A DNA stretch of 64,000 nucleotides from Leptolyngbya sp. FACHB-8 (GTDB lineage: Bacteria > Cyanobacteriota > Cyanobacteriia > Elainellales > Elainellaceae), in assembly GCF_014695575.1 (NCBI RefSeq), contig NZ_JACJOO010000079.1, forward strand, positions 37,357 through 101,356. The letters run 5' to 3'. The notes below the pieces were generated by a model that saw only the letters and a program-made list of their open reading frames with translations, did not search any database and was not told the origin of the DNA. This document shows, one piece after another, positions 63,804 through 64,000 of this stretch. Both the position numbers and the translations under genes were made by a program. How positions within the stretch are numbered: the stretch's first letter is position 1; each line of letters opens with the position of its first letter.

Positions 63804-63874
63804 ACAGTTTTTCTGAAACCCTTGATTTTGCGTGCGCTAAGCGCACGCAAAATCAAGGGTTTCAGAAAAACTGT
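63804..63874. repeat. 71-nt palindrome
   Basis: Arms of about 34 nt, ACAGTTTTTCTGAAACCCTT and beyond, perfect complement, tip GCGTGCGCTAAGCGCACGC. Confidence 0.85.
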
Positions 63875-64000
63875 TCAGAGTATTGTCCAGCCCTCTAAAG
63901 GTCATTTGAGAGCTTCTTAATATTTTCTATCATCCCTGTTATCACTGGCTTTCAGGCTTCTATTCTAAAAGCTGAACGTTTAACACCCACGTTTGAGCCA

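Larger units (their letters stand above)
63544..64000. other. End of window, gap with two palindromes
   Basis: Holds the family C element at 63673-63755 and a 71-nt palindrome at 63804-63874. No gene is supported. Confidence 0.6.

Overview
The window is chromosomal DNA of a cyanobacterium. It carries psbK, psb28, ndhK, ycf35 and ycf46 homologues, a Tat-exported beta-carbonic anhydrase and several small proteins of cyanobacterial type. The HIP1 octamer GCGATCGC recurs throughout. A filamentous, Leptolyngbya-like lineage is a guess from general style, not a proof. No rRNA, intact tRNA, CRISPR array, prophage or transposase gene was seen.

Layout. 1-3.4 kb: rhomboid protease 3' end, rpmI-rplT, a solute-binding protein and a carbonic anhydrase. 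3.4-4.8 kb: a gene-free AT-rich gap. 4.8-11.3 kb: putA, an RsuA/RluB-type pseudouridine synthase, a RodZ-like protein and malQ. 11.6-18.7 kb: psbK (too short for ordinary ORF cutoffs), a GST, a TPR protein, a TauE/SafE permease, a DUF1565/SPOR protein and an L,D-transpeptidase. 18.9-22.1 kb: cobyrinate synthase, a solitary ndhK and an internally duplicated cyanobacterial protein. 22.6-25.5 kb: a copper locus (HMA chaperone, CopA ATPase, small membrane protein). 26-33.3 kb: an IMPase-like phosphatase, a DCC oxidoreductase, an ABC-class ATPase and a 1080-residue SLATT/TIR-like/TPR-S/SLOG protein. 33.7-43.3 kb: moaB, psb28, a glycosyltransferase, ribF, a metallo-hydrolase, surE, pheS, ycf35, ycf46 and an RHH protein. 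43.3-50 kb: a lipoprotein, a transglutaminase-like protein, a zinc-ribbon membrane protein, an HTH-NACHT STAND ATPase and ilvH. 50.8-63.5 kb: a PEP-synthase-like protein, an aldo/keto reductase, rsgA with an unusual leader, rtcB, a DUF6714-like protein, a cupin, a PhyH-like dioxygenase, a pentapeptide/HhH membrane protein and a quinone oxidoreductase.

Most of the genes are housekeeping, photosynthetic or conserved cyanobacterial genes. The striking structure is between them: nearly every larger intergenic gap holds one or more long, near-perfect palindromes of about 30-70 nt. Many close on a GC-NNN-GC tip (GCTTCGC, GCGAAGC, GCAAAGC). Several sit inside conserved frames that recur at distant loci while the inner stem sequence changes. 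I recognise at least five such families (A-E). No palindrome of this kind was noticed inside a gene, though the end of the glycosyltransferase gene lies in a family D frame.

Two further candidates stand out. The first is a 21-codon reading frame with strong expression signals before rsgA, followed by three segments that can form two mutually exclusive stems, one covering the rsgA ribosome-binding site. The second is a pair of predicted immunity proteins: the SLATT/TIR-like/TPR-S/SLOG fusion and the NACHT ATPase.
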